A DNA stretch of 64,000 bases from Ovoidimarina sp038744785 (lineage in GTDB: Bacteria; Pseudomonadota; Alphaproteobacteria; Rhodobacterales; Rhodobacteraceae): contig JBCDLX010000006.1 of NCBI GenBank assembly GCA_038744785.1, forward strand, positions 62,001 through 126,000, written 5' to 3'. The notes below the pieces were generated by a model, which had not been told where the DNA came from, searched no databases, and saw only the letters and a list, made by a program, of their open reading frames with translations. The translations under genes and the position numbers were made by a program. Shown here piece after piece: positions 45,787 through 54,148 of this stretch. Position 1 is the stretch's first letter, and the number at the start of each line of letters is the position of its first letter.

Positions 45787-46105
45787 CCTCGCGTCCGTCC
45801 AGCCTGGCAAGAGCCGCGCTATGAATGCGAGGGGCAAATCAGCGCGTTACACCGCTTGCTCTGTCGTCGTTGCCCCCGGCGCGACTGCAATAAAGTCACG
45901 TCGATCCAGACTCAATGCATTGATTTGAATGACCATTCCTGCGCCTTCAGATTCCAGTTTGTGTGCTCGGGACGTAACGTGCGCGCCTTCAGTTCAACTG
46001 AGTGCTTAAATTTTCACCACATCGGTGCGGCCGGGGATAAGCTGCAGCTGTTACACTCTGGTTCCGCCCGGCTCGGACACGCCGGACCAAGCATTGGAGC
46101 GCCCG
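45787..46105. other. 319-base gap before the outer-membrane protein gene
   Basis: No gene is convincing here. A GTG-initiated extension of the following frame (from 46025) is less likely than the ATG at 46106, which has GGAG seven bases before it. A small palindrome CAGTTCAACTG lies near 45989. A promoter for the outer-membrane protein is presumed in the AT-rich part near 46000-46060. Confidence 0.5.
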
Positions 46106-46846
46106 ATGAGCATTAGAACATGCCTACCCCTTGCATTGGCCGGTTTTCTGACAGCCGCTGGCGCCCAGGCGGAGGACGGCAGATGGCAGTTCAGCGCGTC
46201 GTTTTATATGTTCATGGCCGAGACCGAAACTGCGATCGACACGGCGACGTCGTCGCTCGATTCGACGCTCACCTTTAGCGATGCGCTGGAAAATCTGGAT
46301 TTCGCGTTTATGGGGGCGTTTGAGGCACATAACGGTCAGTGGGGCGGACTGATTGATGTCCTTCATTACGATCTCAGCTTCGGCACGGATACGTCTGGCC
46401 CCGCGTTTTCAGGAGTCGATACAGATTTGGAACTGAATGTCGTGACGATCGCCGGTTTGTACCGCGTCTTCGAGGACGACAAGACAGCGCTTGACCTGAC
46501 GGCGGGCCTGCGCTGGACGGAAGTTGATACAACGTTGACGCTAAACCCAGGCGTTGCCCGCGGGCGAAGCGTGTCAGACTCGGTCGATTGGGTCGACGCA
46601 ATTGTCGGCGCGCGCCTAAATCACCAGTTCTCGGACCGGTGGAGCGGAACGGCCAATGTCGACTGGGGTGGCTTCGACAGCGACAGCGAAACGTGGCAGG
46701 TCCTGCTGCTGGTGAACTACGCGCTGAATGACAGTTGGTCCTTGCGGGGCGGGTACCGTCACATCTCGTTTGAAAACGAAAATGATGGAACGACGCTAAA
46801 CATTGATCAGTCCGGCCCGCTGTTTGGGGTGACCTACCAGTTCTGA
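46106..46846 (+). CDS. Outer-membrane beta-barrel protein
   Basis: A 246-residue exported protein with a signal peptide (cleavage near AQAE, about residue 21) followed by alternating strands and an aromatic C-terminal strand ending TYQF, the usual outer-membrane assembly signal. Eight strands are plausible, like OmpW/OmpA-type small barrels. Function unknown. It is convergent with the AbrB-type gene. Confidence 0.8.
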   Translation: MSIRTCLPLALAGFLTAAGAQAEDGRWQFSASFYMFMAETETAIDTATSSLDSTLTFSDALENLDFAFMGAFEAHNGQWGGLIDVLHYDLSFGTDTSGPAFSGVDTDLELNVVTIAGLYRVFEDDKTALDLTAGLRWTEVDTTLTLNPGVARGRSVSDSVDWVDAIVGARLNHQFSDRWSGTANVDWGGFDSDSETWQVLLLVNYALNDSWSLRGGYRHISFENENDGTTLNIDQSGPLFGVTYQF

Positions 46847-46901
46847 CGCGTTCCAACCAGGCGACTTCGGGCACACTCGTAACGATGGCGCGGGATGCAC
46901 G

Positions 46902-47981
46902 TTATCCCGGACCTTGCGGTTTATTGTCGAACCATCGGGCCGCAATCGGCGCACCGATGATGACCAGAAAAATGCGCAGAATATGATGCGCGACAACAAA
47001 TGCCATATCGGCGCCCACGATCAGGGCAAGCACCGTCAGCTCGGCCTGTCCACCCGGCGCAAACGCAAGAACCGCCTCCATGCCAGGTGCAAGGCCCGTC
47101 GCGTAGATGCCCTCTACAAACACCAGAGTCAGGAAGATCAAGATCACGCAAAACCCCAGTCCGGCGACCAAATCACGACGGATTTCATGGATAGTGACAC
47201 CAGCGTATCTGCTACCGATCCCCATGCCGATGAAGAATTGCGCCGCCCAGATCGCCTCGGCCGGTGGCCGGTGATGCAAACCGTCGGCAAGGGTCACAAT
47301 CGCAGTCAGCATAAGGGGTCCCAGGATCGCCGCCCCGAACAAACCAATCCGCTTCGCACCCTGCCAGCCGAGAAACGCGCAGGCGATCATCACTCCCATC
47401 TCGTGTATTGGAAGCGCTGACGCTGGCTCTCCAGGGGGTTTCGACAGATCGGCGCTCCAAACGATGCTCAAAAGAAACGGCAGCGCCACAACGATAACAA
47501 GAACGCGGGTTGCGTGAATAAGGGACAAAGCGCGTACGTTCGCACCGGCTTCTTCTCCAAAGACCAACATATCCTGAAGCCCGCCGGGCATGGTCGCGTA
47601 GTATGCGGTCGGAAAATCGTAGCCGCACAGGCGCCTGAAGTAGGGCACACCTATCACCCCTATGATCACGATCATCACAGGAACCAGCAGAAGTGTTGGC
47701 CACATCGACGGGAACCCAGCAATCACACTTGGGGTCAGCGTCGCACCAACGGCAACGCCAAGGACGGTTCGCATCGCATCGTCAAGCGGCTTTATCCCGC
47801 GCATGGGGACACGAAGAAGCGCGGCTGCAAGGCAGGCGAATATCGGGCCAAGCAGCCAAGGAAGTGGGAGACCGATAAGACTGAAGACAAACACGCCCGT
47901 CAGGGCGACACCAAAGGTCCACAGAACCGGCATCAAGACTGGGATCCAGTGTCGGGAACGGGTCGCATCTTGGACGGACAA
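46902..47981 (-). CDS. AbrB family (TIGR03082-like) membrane transporter/regulator
   Basis: A 359-residue integral membrane protein with about ten helices in two similar halves, including PLPWLLGPIFA in the first half and MPGGLQDM in the loop. E. coli AbrB was named for a regulatory effect on aidB, but the fold is that of a transporter; substrate unknown. ATG 47981 opens a 220-base divergent gap to the DUF1330 gene. Confidence 0.85.
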   Translation of the reverse strand: MSVQDATRSRHWIPVLMPVLWTFGVALTGVFVFSLIGLPLPWLLGPIFACLAAALLRVPMRGIKPLDDAMRTVLGVAVGATLTPSVIAGFPSMWPTLLLVPVMIVIIGVIGVPYFRRLCGYDFPTAYYATMPGGLQDMLVFGEEAGANVRALSLIHATRVLVIVVALPFLLSIVWSADLSKPPGEPASALPIHEMGVMIACAFLGWQGAKRIGLFGAAILGPLMLTAIVTLADGLHHRPPAEAIWAAQFFIGMGIGSRYAGVTIHEIRRDLVAGLGFCVILIFLTLVFVEGIYATGLAPGMEAVLAFAPGGQAELTVLALIVGADMAFVVAHHILRIFLVIIGAPIAARWFDNKPQGPG

Positions 47982-48201
47982 TCTTTCGCTGGCGGGCGGA
48001 CCCGCTCTGAATAGCCGTGATGCAGGGCACTGTCCCTGCCTTTCTGCGAAAATCTGCCCCGCGTCCGGCGCATGTCACCCCGGATCGACCGACCTAGTTG
48101 CAATCAAACCGCCCGGTTGATCTAAGGCCTGCAGACGGGTCCGCATTCTGGCACAACGTGGCTTTGCGGCATCTGCGCACCAAGCATTATTGGAGACGGA
48201 C

Positions 48202-48489
48202 ATGCCTAAAGGATACATTATTGGCCACATTACGGTGCGCGACCCCGAAGCGTACAAAGAGTACATTGAACGTGACACGCCAATCCTGCAGGCTCTGGGG
48301 GGCCGGTTTGTCATTCGCGGCGGACAATCCCAGCTTCTGGAAGGGGAAACGAACGAACGGCATGTCGTAATCGAGTTCGACAGCTACGAACAGGCCAAGA
48401 CCGCGTATCACGATCCAGAGTATCAGGAAGTCGCCAAGATCCGCTATCGCACGGCAGACAGCGTCATGATCTTGGTCGAAGGCGTTTGA
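48202..48489 (+). CDS. DUF1330 small protein
   Basis: A 95-residue protein of the ferredoxin-like dimeric alpha/beta barrel type (DUF1330), with YIIGHITVRDPEAYKEY at the start, VRGGQ (here IRGGQ) and FDSYEQAKTAYHDPEYQ. Function unknown, often thought to be stress-related. ATG 48202 with GGAG upstream is chosen over a TTG at 48190. The reductase gene follows after 23 bases. Confidence 0.9.
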   Translation: MPKGYIIGHITVRDPEAYKEYIERDTPILQALGGRFVIRGGQSQLLEGETNERHVVIEFDSYEQAKTAYHDPEYQEVAKIRYRTADSVMILVEGV

Positions 48490-48512
48490 TTGTCTGGAAG
48501 CAGAGGGAAACG

Positions 48513-49544
48513 ATGACTTACCGCCCCGCCGATGACCGTTATGATCAGATGATTTATCGCCGCTGTGGCCGGTCTGGCCTTATGTTGCCGGCAATTTCGC
48601 TCGGGCTATGGCATAACTTTGGCGGCGACACCGAGCACGAACGCAAGCGTGCTATGTGCCGCGTGGCCTTCGATAGTGGGATCACACATTTTGATCTGGC
48701 AAACAATTACGGCCCGCCGCCCGGCAGTGCCGAGACGGCTTTCGGGGACATCCTGCAAACCGATTTTGCCGGATTGCGCGACGAGCTGATCATCTCTTCG
48801 AAGGCTGGCTACAGAATGCATCCTGGGCCTTACGGCGAGTGGGGCAGCCGCAAGTATCTTGTCGCGTCTTGCGATGCATCGCTGCGCAGGATGGGCGTCG
48901 ACTACGTCGACATTTTTTATTCGCATCGGTTCGACCCAGAGACACCGTTGGAAGAAACGATGGGCGCTCTCGACTTTATCGTCCGGTCCGGGCGCGCACT
49001 TTACGCCGGAATTTCGTCCTACAACACCCAACGCACGCGCGAAGCGACGGCGATCTTGCGAAATCTTGGCACGCCATGCGTGATCCATCAGCCTTCCTAC
49101 AACCTCTTTAACCGCTGGGTCGAACGGGACGGGTTACTTGATACGCTTGATGAAGAAGGTATTGGATCAATTGCGTTTACGCCGCTGGCACAGGGTATTC
49201 TGACCACAAAGTATCTGGCAGGCGTTCCCGCAGACAGTCGCGCTGCCCAAGGCAAGTCGCTGGATCCAGGAAAGATCTCGGACGGGATCACGCAAAACCT
49301 CAACCGCCTGAACGAGATTGCCAGAACGCGGGGACAGACCCTCGCCCAGATGGCCTTGGCCTGGGTCTTGAGGGGCGATCGGGTCACAACAGCGCTGATC
49401 GGAGCCTCTCGTCCAGAGCAAATTGTTGAATGCGCGGGCGCAGTGGCGAATTTAGAGTTCACGCCGTCCGAACTTTCCGCAATCGAAGAGGTCGCGCAGG
49501 ACGAGAATCTGAACCTGTGGGCGCGCTCATCAGAGGAAGTGTGA
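48513..49544 (+). CDS. Aldo/keto reductase, YghZ-type L-glyceraldehyde-3-phosphate reductase
   Basis: A 343-residue AKR very close in pattern to E. coli YghZ: YRRCGRSGLMLPAISLGLWH near the start, FDLANNYGPPPGSAE with the catalytic Asp/Tyr, ISSKAGY with the catalytic Lys, and VDIFYSHR with the catalytic His. YghZ reduces L-glyceraldehyde 3-phosphate and methylglyoxal with NADPH. ATG 48513 has AGAGGG upstream; the frame extends to 48486. It is convergent with the exopolysaccharide arm. Confidence 0.92.
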   Translation: MTYRPADDRYDQMIYRRCGRSGLMLPAISLGLWHNFGGDTEHERKRAMCRVAFDSGITHFDLANNYGPPPGSAETAFGDILQTDFAGLRDELIISSKAGYRMHPGPYGEWGSRKYLVASCDASLRRMGVDYVDIFYSHRFDPETPLEETMGALDFIVRSGRALYAGISSYNTQRTREATAILRNLGTPCVIHQPSYNLFNRWVERDGLLDTLDEEGIGSIAFTPLAQGILTTKYLAGVPADSRAAQGKSLDPGKISDGITQNLNRLNEIARTRGQTLAQMALAWVLRGDRVTTALIGASRPEQIVECAGAVANLEFTPSELSAIEEVAQDENLNLWARSSEEV

Positions 49545-49560
49545 CACGGCAGCACTCGCC

Positions 49561-50472
49561 CTACCGGTAATGATAGTAGCTGTCCGTCCGGTCCATGTAG
49601 ACACACTGGTTCAGGATGACTCCCATGACGTTGGTCTGTTCGGCGATCTCTTTCTCGACCGTGTCAATCTCGTGCGTGGTGGTCTTTTCAGCCGCCGCAA
49701 CGATTAACGCGCAATCTGTGTACTTGAGTAAGGCCAGTGTGTCATCGGTGGCCAAAAGCGGTGGCGTATCGAAGATCACGAGATCCGGTGCATAGTTCGC
49801 TTCGATCTCGGCCAAGATTTCCGGTGTCCGATCACGCAACAGCAACTCTGACGGATTGGGGTGCGGCTCTCGGTTCATAGCGATTGCAACGTTTGCGCCA
49901 AGCCGGACTGCGCAACCGGAAAAATCGTCATTGCCTTCGAGTATATCGCTCAAGCCGCAATCCGGCGAATGACGGAACAGCTTGGTCATCCCTGGGCGTC
50001 GCATGTCGAGCTCCAGAAGGATCACACGCCGATCACTCTGGCGTCCAAAGCTGGCCGCGAGATTGCTTGCAATTGTCGTTTTGCCGCAGGATTTGGTCGC
50101 AGACGTAATCAAAACACGCCGCCAGCCGTTGTCGCGACACTGTTGAAGGACCTTGGTTCTCAGCTTGTCGAAGTAGGCGCCTTCGATGGTGGCACCCTCA
50201 AGAAACAACCGATTTCGGCTGGCCTGACGGGTCGTCATGGAAAGTTCGGACAGATCATGCCAGCGTGCGTCCAGTATCTGGCCGTCCTCTTCGGCCATTT
50301 GGCTTGACCCGGACGGAGTGGACCCGTCCAAGGGCCGCGTGCCATTCGATGGGTCCTTGTCTTTCGCAACAACCGTGGGCGCGCGACCGCCCGTTAATTG
50401 GGTTGGGTCGGCCGCGCCCGCGCTTTCGCGTTTTTCCCGAGCTTTCTGAATCGCTGCCTGGAGCTTCTCCAT
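49561..50472 (-). CDS. Exopolysaccharide BY-kinase (CpsD/CapB type)
   Basis: A 303-residue cytoplasmic P-loop kinase of the bacterial tyrosine kinase group that pairs with a Wzz-like chain-length protein. Walker A is SATKSCGKTT (about 134-143), Walker A' is LLELDMRRPG, and Walker B VIFDTPPLL. The last residues, DSYYHYR, form a short tyrosine cluster for autophosphorylation. It matches the tyrosine autokinase of PEP-CTERM-associated exopolysaccharide loci. Last gene of the minus arm. Confidence 0.88.
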   Translation of the reverse strand: MEKLQAAIQKAREKRESAGAADPTQLTGGRAPTVVAKDKDPSNGTRPLDGSTPSGSSQMAEEDGQILDARWHDLSELSMTTRQASRNRLFLEGATIEGAYFDKLRTKVLQQCRDNGWRRVLITSATKSCGKTTIASNLAASFGRQSDRRVILLELDMRRPGMTKLFRHSPDCGLSDILEGNDDFSGCAVRLGANVAIAMNREPHPNPSELLLRDRTPEILAEIEANYAPDLVIFDTPPLLATDDTLALLKYTDCALIVAAAEKTTTHEIDTVEKEIAEQTNVMGVILNQCVYMDRTDSYYHYR

Positions 50473-50487
50473 CGTCGTTCGGCGCCC

Positions 50488-52020
50488 TTAAATTCCAAAT
50501 CTATTCAAGACCCTTACCGCGATCAGATCGACAGGCATAATCTGGGTATGTGTATAAAAAATTGCACTAACAGTAATAGCGCACCCCACTAAAATCACGG
50601 AAACGACAAGCCCGCGTCGCATTGCAATCTCGCGAGGTGTGCGCATCATAGGAAGCGTCGTAATCGGTGTTATTCCAAGGGCGCGTGTAATATCAATGGG
50701 TCTTCTAATTGACCCGTTCAGCAGTTCCAGAAGCACAACTAGGGCGACCCCGCCCGCGACACCCATCGCGGCTCCCATCGCCGCGATCATAGGTCGGTTC
50801 GGACTGGAGGGTTCACCCGGTACAGTCGGCTGGCTAAGAACTGTTATCCGTTCACCCTTGGACAAAAGCTCGATCCGCTCGCCTGTGGCCGCCGTCGATG
50901 CGGCCGAAACTGCCTGATTGTATTGGGACTGAAGATTGGCGTAGTCGCGCTCCAAAGCATCGAGCGTTACAGAGTTGCCAGGTACCGCCTCCACATTCGC
51001 GCGCAGAACTTCAGCCTCTGCTTCCATCGTCTCGACTTCCTCCGCCAACAATTCTTGGCGGTCGTCGATTTCTGACAGTTGCAAGTCCAGAAGCGTCGTG
51101 TCCTGCGATTGGTCCTCTGTTTCGTCGATTTGGGCGGTCTCTGCGGCTTCTCTCAGGAGTTCGATCCGAGCGCGGAGCGACACCACCCGCGGGTTCTGCT
51201 CTGAGTAAACCGTAAGTAGCTGCGATAGTTGAGTTTCAGCGGCGTCGAGATCTCTCTGCTCTTGCGTCCGAAGGTCTCCGCCTGCCTGATTCGTTCCGCC
51301 AGTCGCGTTGTAGATAAGGATCAGACGCTCGCGCTGACTGGCGAGCGATGCCAACTCGCGCTCTGCGCTCGTGGTTCGATCCCGCAGCTCGTCCAGCCGT
51401 GAAAGCTGATAGTTCAGGTTTTCTGGTAGCGAATCGAGGTTGCGGTTCTTGAAGTCCAGAATCTCGGCGCCCTTGCGGGCCAGATCCGTACCAAGCCGCT
51501 CTACTTCCTGTTCAAAGAATTCCATCGTCCCTTCGGCACGATCTGTCCTGAGCCGAATATTGTCTTCGAGCACTTGAGTGACATATGCGTTCACCACGGC
51601 TTCAGCCGTAATTGGCCGGTCGGCTTCGAAGTTGATTGTAAATAAGGACGCCTTGTCGCGACCCGTCCGAATGCGCAAGCTCGTATCCTCGCGCATACGC
51701 TTGACGATCTCATCGGCAAAGACCTGTGCGCGGTCAGCATAGACTTGGTTTTCGGTAGCGATGTCCAACAGATTGGCACGCGTCAGAAGGCGCTGCTCGA
51801 TGATCTGAAGCTGTTCGCCTCGGTTCGTGTTGACCGTTGAGGCCGCCAGCTCGTCTGGAATCTGCGGTGATTCGACAAGCAAAACAGCGTCTGCTGTGTA
51901 CCGCGTCGGTAGAACAATCGCCGTAGCCACGCCCGCAGCTGTGAACACAATTGCGACCAGAAGAAAGTAGTGTATCCGGCGCATGAAGACCGAGAGATAG
52001 AAAATAAGCTCAGCCTTCAT
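50488..52020 (-). CDS. Polysaccharide chain-length determinant (Wzz-like)
   Basis: A 510-residue inner-membrane protein with a first helix (about 16-36), a long periplasmic part with coiled-coil stretches rich in Glu, Leu and Arg, a second helix (about 415-435) before the NGSIRRP motif, and a third hydrophobic segment near the end. It sets polymer length and activates the adjacent kinase. ATG 52020 has GAGGGAGAG upstream; 22 further codons are open in frame. It overlaps the ATPase gene by 11 bases. Confidence 0.9.
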   Translation of the reverse strand: MKAELIFYLSVFMRRIHYFLLVAIVFTAAGVATAIVLPTRYTADAVLLVESPQIPDELAASTVNTNRGEQLQIIEQRLLTRANLLDIATENQVYADRAQVFADEIVKRMREDTSLRIRTGRDKASLFTINFEADRPITAEAVVNAYVTQVLEDNIRLRTDRAEGTMEFFEQEVERLGTDLARKGAEILDFKNRNLDSLPENLNYQLSRLDELRDRTTSAERELASLASQRERLILIYNATGGTNQAGGDLRTQEQRDLDAAETQLSQLLTVYSEQNPRVVSLRARIELLREAAETAQIDETEDQSQDTTLLDLQLSEIDDRQELLAEEVETMEAEAEVLRANVEAVPGNSVTLDALERDYANLQSQYNQAVSAASTAATGERIELLSKGERITVLSQPTVPGEPSSPNRPMIAAMGAAMGVAGGVALVVLLELLNGSIRRPIDITRALGITPITTLPMMRTPREIAMRRGLVVSVILVGCAITVSAIFYTHTQIMPVDLIAVRVLNRFGI

Positions 52021-52873
52021 CGTGCTCTCCCTCGTCGCCCATGTGACCGGCGAAGAAGACGCCGTCGCGGACCACCTGATCCACAACCGACGACAACACC
52101 AGCTGGTCGTCGCCCGAGGCTGCGTAAACCATCGCGAAGTCGCAGATCTGGTTCACAAGCCGGGGAATACCCCCAGATACTTCCCATACTCTTTCACACG
52201 CTTGCTTGGTGAACTCGTTCCCGCGTCCGCCCGCTACCTTTAACCGATGGCTTATATACGCACTAACGGTCGCCTTATCCATACGAGTCAGGTGAAAGTT
52301 CGCAACTACCCTTTGCGCGAATTGGCGGAGCTCAGGTCTGAGGATCATTTCGCGAAGTTCAGGCTGTCCGACCAGCACGAGCTGCAGGAGCTCATCCTTG
52401 TTCGAGTTGATGTTCGTCAGCATCCTTAACTCTTCTAGCCCCTCGACCGATAGGTTTTGAGCTTCGTCAATCACCAGAATGGACCGACGACCCTTGGCAT
52501 ATTCTTCGACCAAGAACTGCTGGAGGATCTGAAACATATCGACATAGTCGGTTGCACCGGCCGCATCGATATCCAGAGCATAGAGCACCCAGCGCAGCAA
52601 TTCGCCCCGACCGCCCTGCGCGTTCGAGATAAGGCCAAGCGTCACATTGTCGGGCAGCGACCGAAGAAGACGCTGGACCAGCGTCGTCTTGCCAGCGCCC
52701 ACCTCGCCTGTGACGACCGTGATCGGGGCGCGCGTAAGGATTCCGTACTCAAGAATCGCATACGCACGCCGGTGCATCGGCGTCCAGTAGATAAACTCTG
52801 GATCGGGTAAGAGCGTGAACGGCCGTTCGTGCAGATCGAACTGCTCTGTGTATAAGCCGGTGTCCATAGTCAT
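52010..52873 (-). CDS. AAA ATPase of exopolysaccharide/PEP-CTERM-associated locus (ExeA-like)
   Basis: A 287-residue ATPase with the start LYTEQFDLHERPFTLLPDP, Walker A GEVGAGKT (about 55-62), Walker B SILVIDEAQ and an arginine-finger region, followed by a C-terminal helical lid (GGIPRLVNQICDFA). It resembles the XrtA-associated ATPase that accompanies exosortase loci and ExeA of type II secretion. First gene of the minus-strand arm, whose promoter lies in the 510-base gap upstream. Confidence 0.88.
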   Translation of the reverse strand: MTMDTGLYTEQFDLHERPFTLLPDPEFIYWTPMHRRAYAILEYGILTRAPITVVTGEVGAGKTTLVQRLLRSLPDNVTLGLISNAQGGRGELLRWVLYALDIDAAGATDYVDMFQILQQFLVEEYAKGRRSILVIDEAQNLSVEGLEELRMLTNINSNKDELLQLVLVGQPELREMILRPELRQFAQRVVANFHLTRMDKATVSAYISHRLKVAGGRGNEFTKQACERVWEVSGGIPRLVNQICDFAMVYAASGDDQLVLSSVVDQVVRDGVFFAGHMGDEGEHDEG

Positions 52874-53383
52874 ATTCGTTCTATTGACTCTGACGCGGGT
52901 CAGACGAACCCAAACCCAGAAATATCGCCCCGAAGATCCCTATCATTGGTCTCTTATCAACGGCATCCTTCGTTCGGGCAAGACGGGGGACACCTGTCTG
53001 TATCGCAATTCAAGTCGACATCGCTATCAGCTGGCATGAACCCTGCCAGCGTTCAGGACAACCCGGGATCGAACCTACGGATCGATTCGCGGTTCATCGT
53101 TCCCGACAGCGCGATGGTCCCGCTGCAAAACGCGGACTGTACGCCTTTTTGCACCCTCGGAGGACCAGTTTAACGCGGATTTATAGGGGCGGTTCAGAGC
53201 TATCGCCTAAAATTGTTTGAAAACTTTCGTACTTTGCATGTAAGGTACACCTGTTGAGTTTTAGTGTGATCGTGTGTGGGTTTTTTTCGGCCGCTGGGGG
53301 TCTCACAAACAGTTAGTAACTGGATGTCCGGGTTTGGGCGTCCTTAGTAAGGGATGCCGGTTGGTTAATGCCGGCGCTGGGTG
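52874..53383. other. 510-base divergent control region of the exopolysaccharide locus
   Basis: No gene recognised. The right half (53180-53290) is clearly AT-richer than the surroundings and contains -35-like TTGAAA (53217-53222). A perfect 13-base palindrome CAGTTA-G-TAACTG lies at 53310-53322, about 60 bases before the sugar-transferase start, and GCCGG/CCGGC half repeats flank 53357-53376. Both arms are probably transcribed from here. Confidence 0.6.
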
Positions 53384-54067
53384 ATGACGGCACAAGTAGA
53401 AGTTCTTGAGCAAAGCACGTCGCTTGATGCGACAGCTCCGTTTGACCATGTTGATCGGGGCAGCGTATACCGCGCATTCGGGAAACGCGTTTTGGATGTC
53501 GCGCTGATTGTGGCGACGCTGCCGGTCTGGTTTCCTTTGGTCGCATTGATCACGGCGCTGCTTGTGATCTTTGGTCACAGCCCGTTTTACACCCAAGAGC
53601 GTCTTGGCATGGGCGGCCGGGTTTTCTGGATGTTCAAGTTCCGGACGATGGTTCCGAACGCAGAGCGCGTTCTTGCTGAGTATCTGGAGGCCAACGCCGA
53701 CACCCGTGTCGAATGGCAGGTTCACCAGAAGCTCAAGAAAGACCCACGGATCACGCCGCTCGGTCACTTTCTGAGAAAGACCTCGCTTGATGAACTTCCT
53801 CAGATTTTCAACGTTCTCTCTGGCGATATGTCTCTTGTCGGGCCCCGCCCGATGATGGTTGAGCAACGAACAATGTACCCAGGAACAGCGTATTATTCGC
53901 TTCGGCCCGGGATCACGGGGCCGTGGCAGGTTTCGGATCGAAACGGGTGTGCGTTCCGCGACCGCGCCAAGTTTGACGCTGATTATGCGCACGACTTGTC
54001 TTTGACACGTGATCTTGGGTTGCTCTTTGGCACGTTGGGTGTGGTCCTCAAAGGTACGGGATACTGA
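53384..54067 (+). CDS. Undecaprenyl-phosphate sugar phosphotransferase (ExoY/WcaJ type)
   Basis: A 227-residue initiating glycosyltransferase that puts the first sugar phosphate on undecaprenyl phosphate at the inner membrane. One membrane hairpin (about 32-55), KFRTMVPNAE, the catalytic DELPQ (about 146-150) and GPRPMM are typical. The soluble-domain-only length resembles ExoY rather than WcaJ. Start ATG 53384 (an in-frame GTG at 53381 adds one codon). It opens the plus arm. Confidence 0.93.
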   Translation: MTAQVEVLEQSTSLDATAPFDHVDRGSVYRAFGKRVLDVALIVATLPVWFPLVALITALLVIFGHSPFYTQERLGMGGRVFWMFKFRTMVPNAERVLAEYLEANADTRVEWQVHQKLKKDPRITPLGHFLRKTSLDELPQIFNVLSGDMSLVGPRPMMVEQRTMYPGTAYYSLRPGITGPWQVSDRNGCAFRDRAKFDADYAHDLSLTRDLGLLFGTLGVVLKGTGY

Positions 54068-54148
54068 TTCACGGTTGACCGCAACCGCTTGCAGACCGAG
54101 GATTGCGGCGGTCTCGACGATATCTTGATTTATGATCGGAGTAGTCTG

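Noticed and set aside
53055..53110. Minus-strand GGTTCGATCCC resembling a tRNA T-arm
   Set aside because: The flanking bases do not form the 5-bp T stem, and no anticodon stem, D arm or acceptor stem can be drawn upstream.
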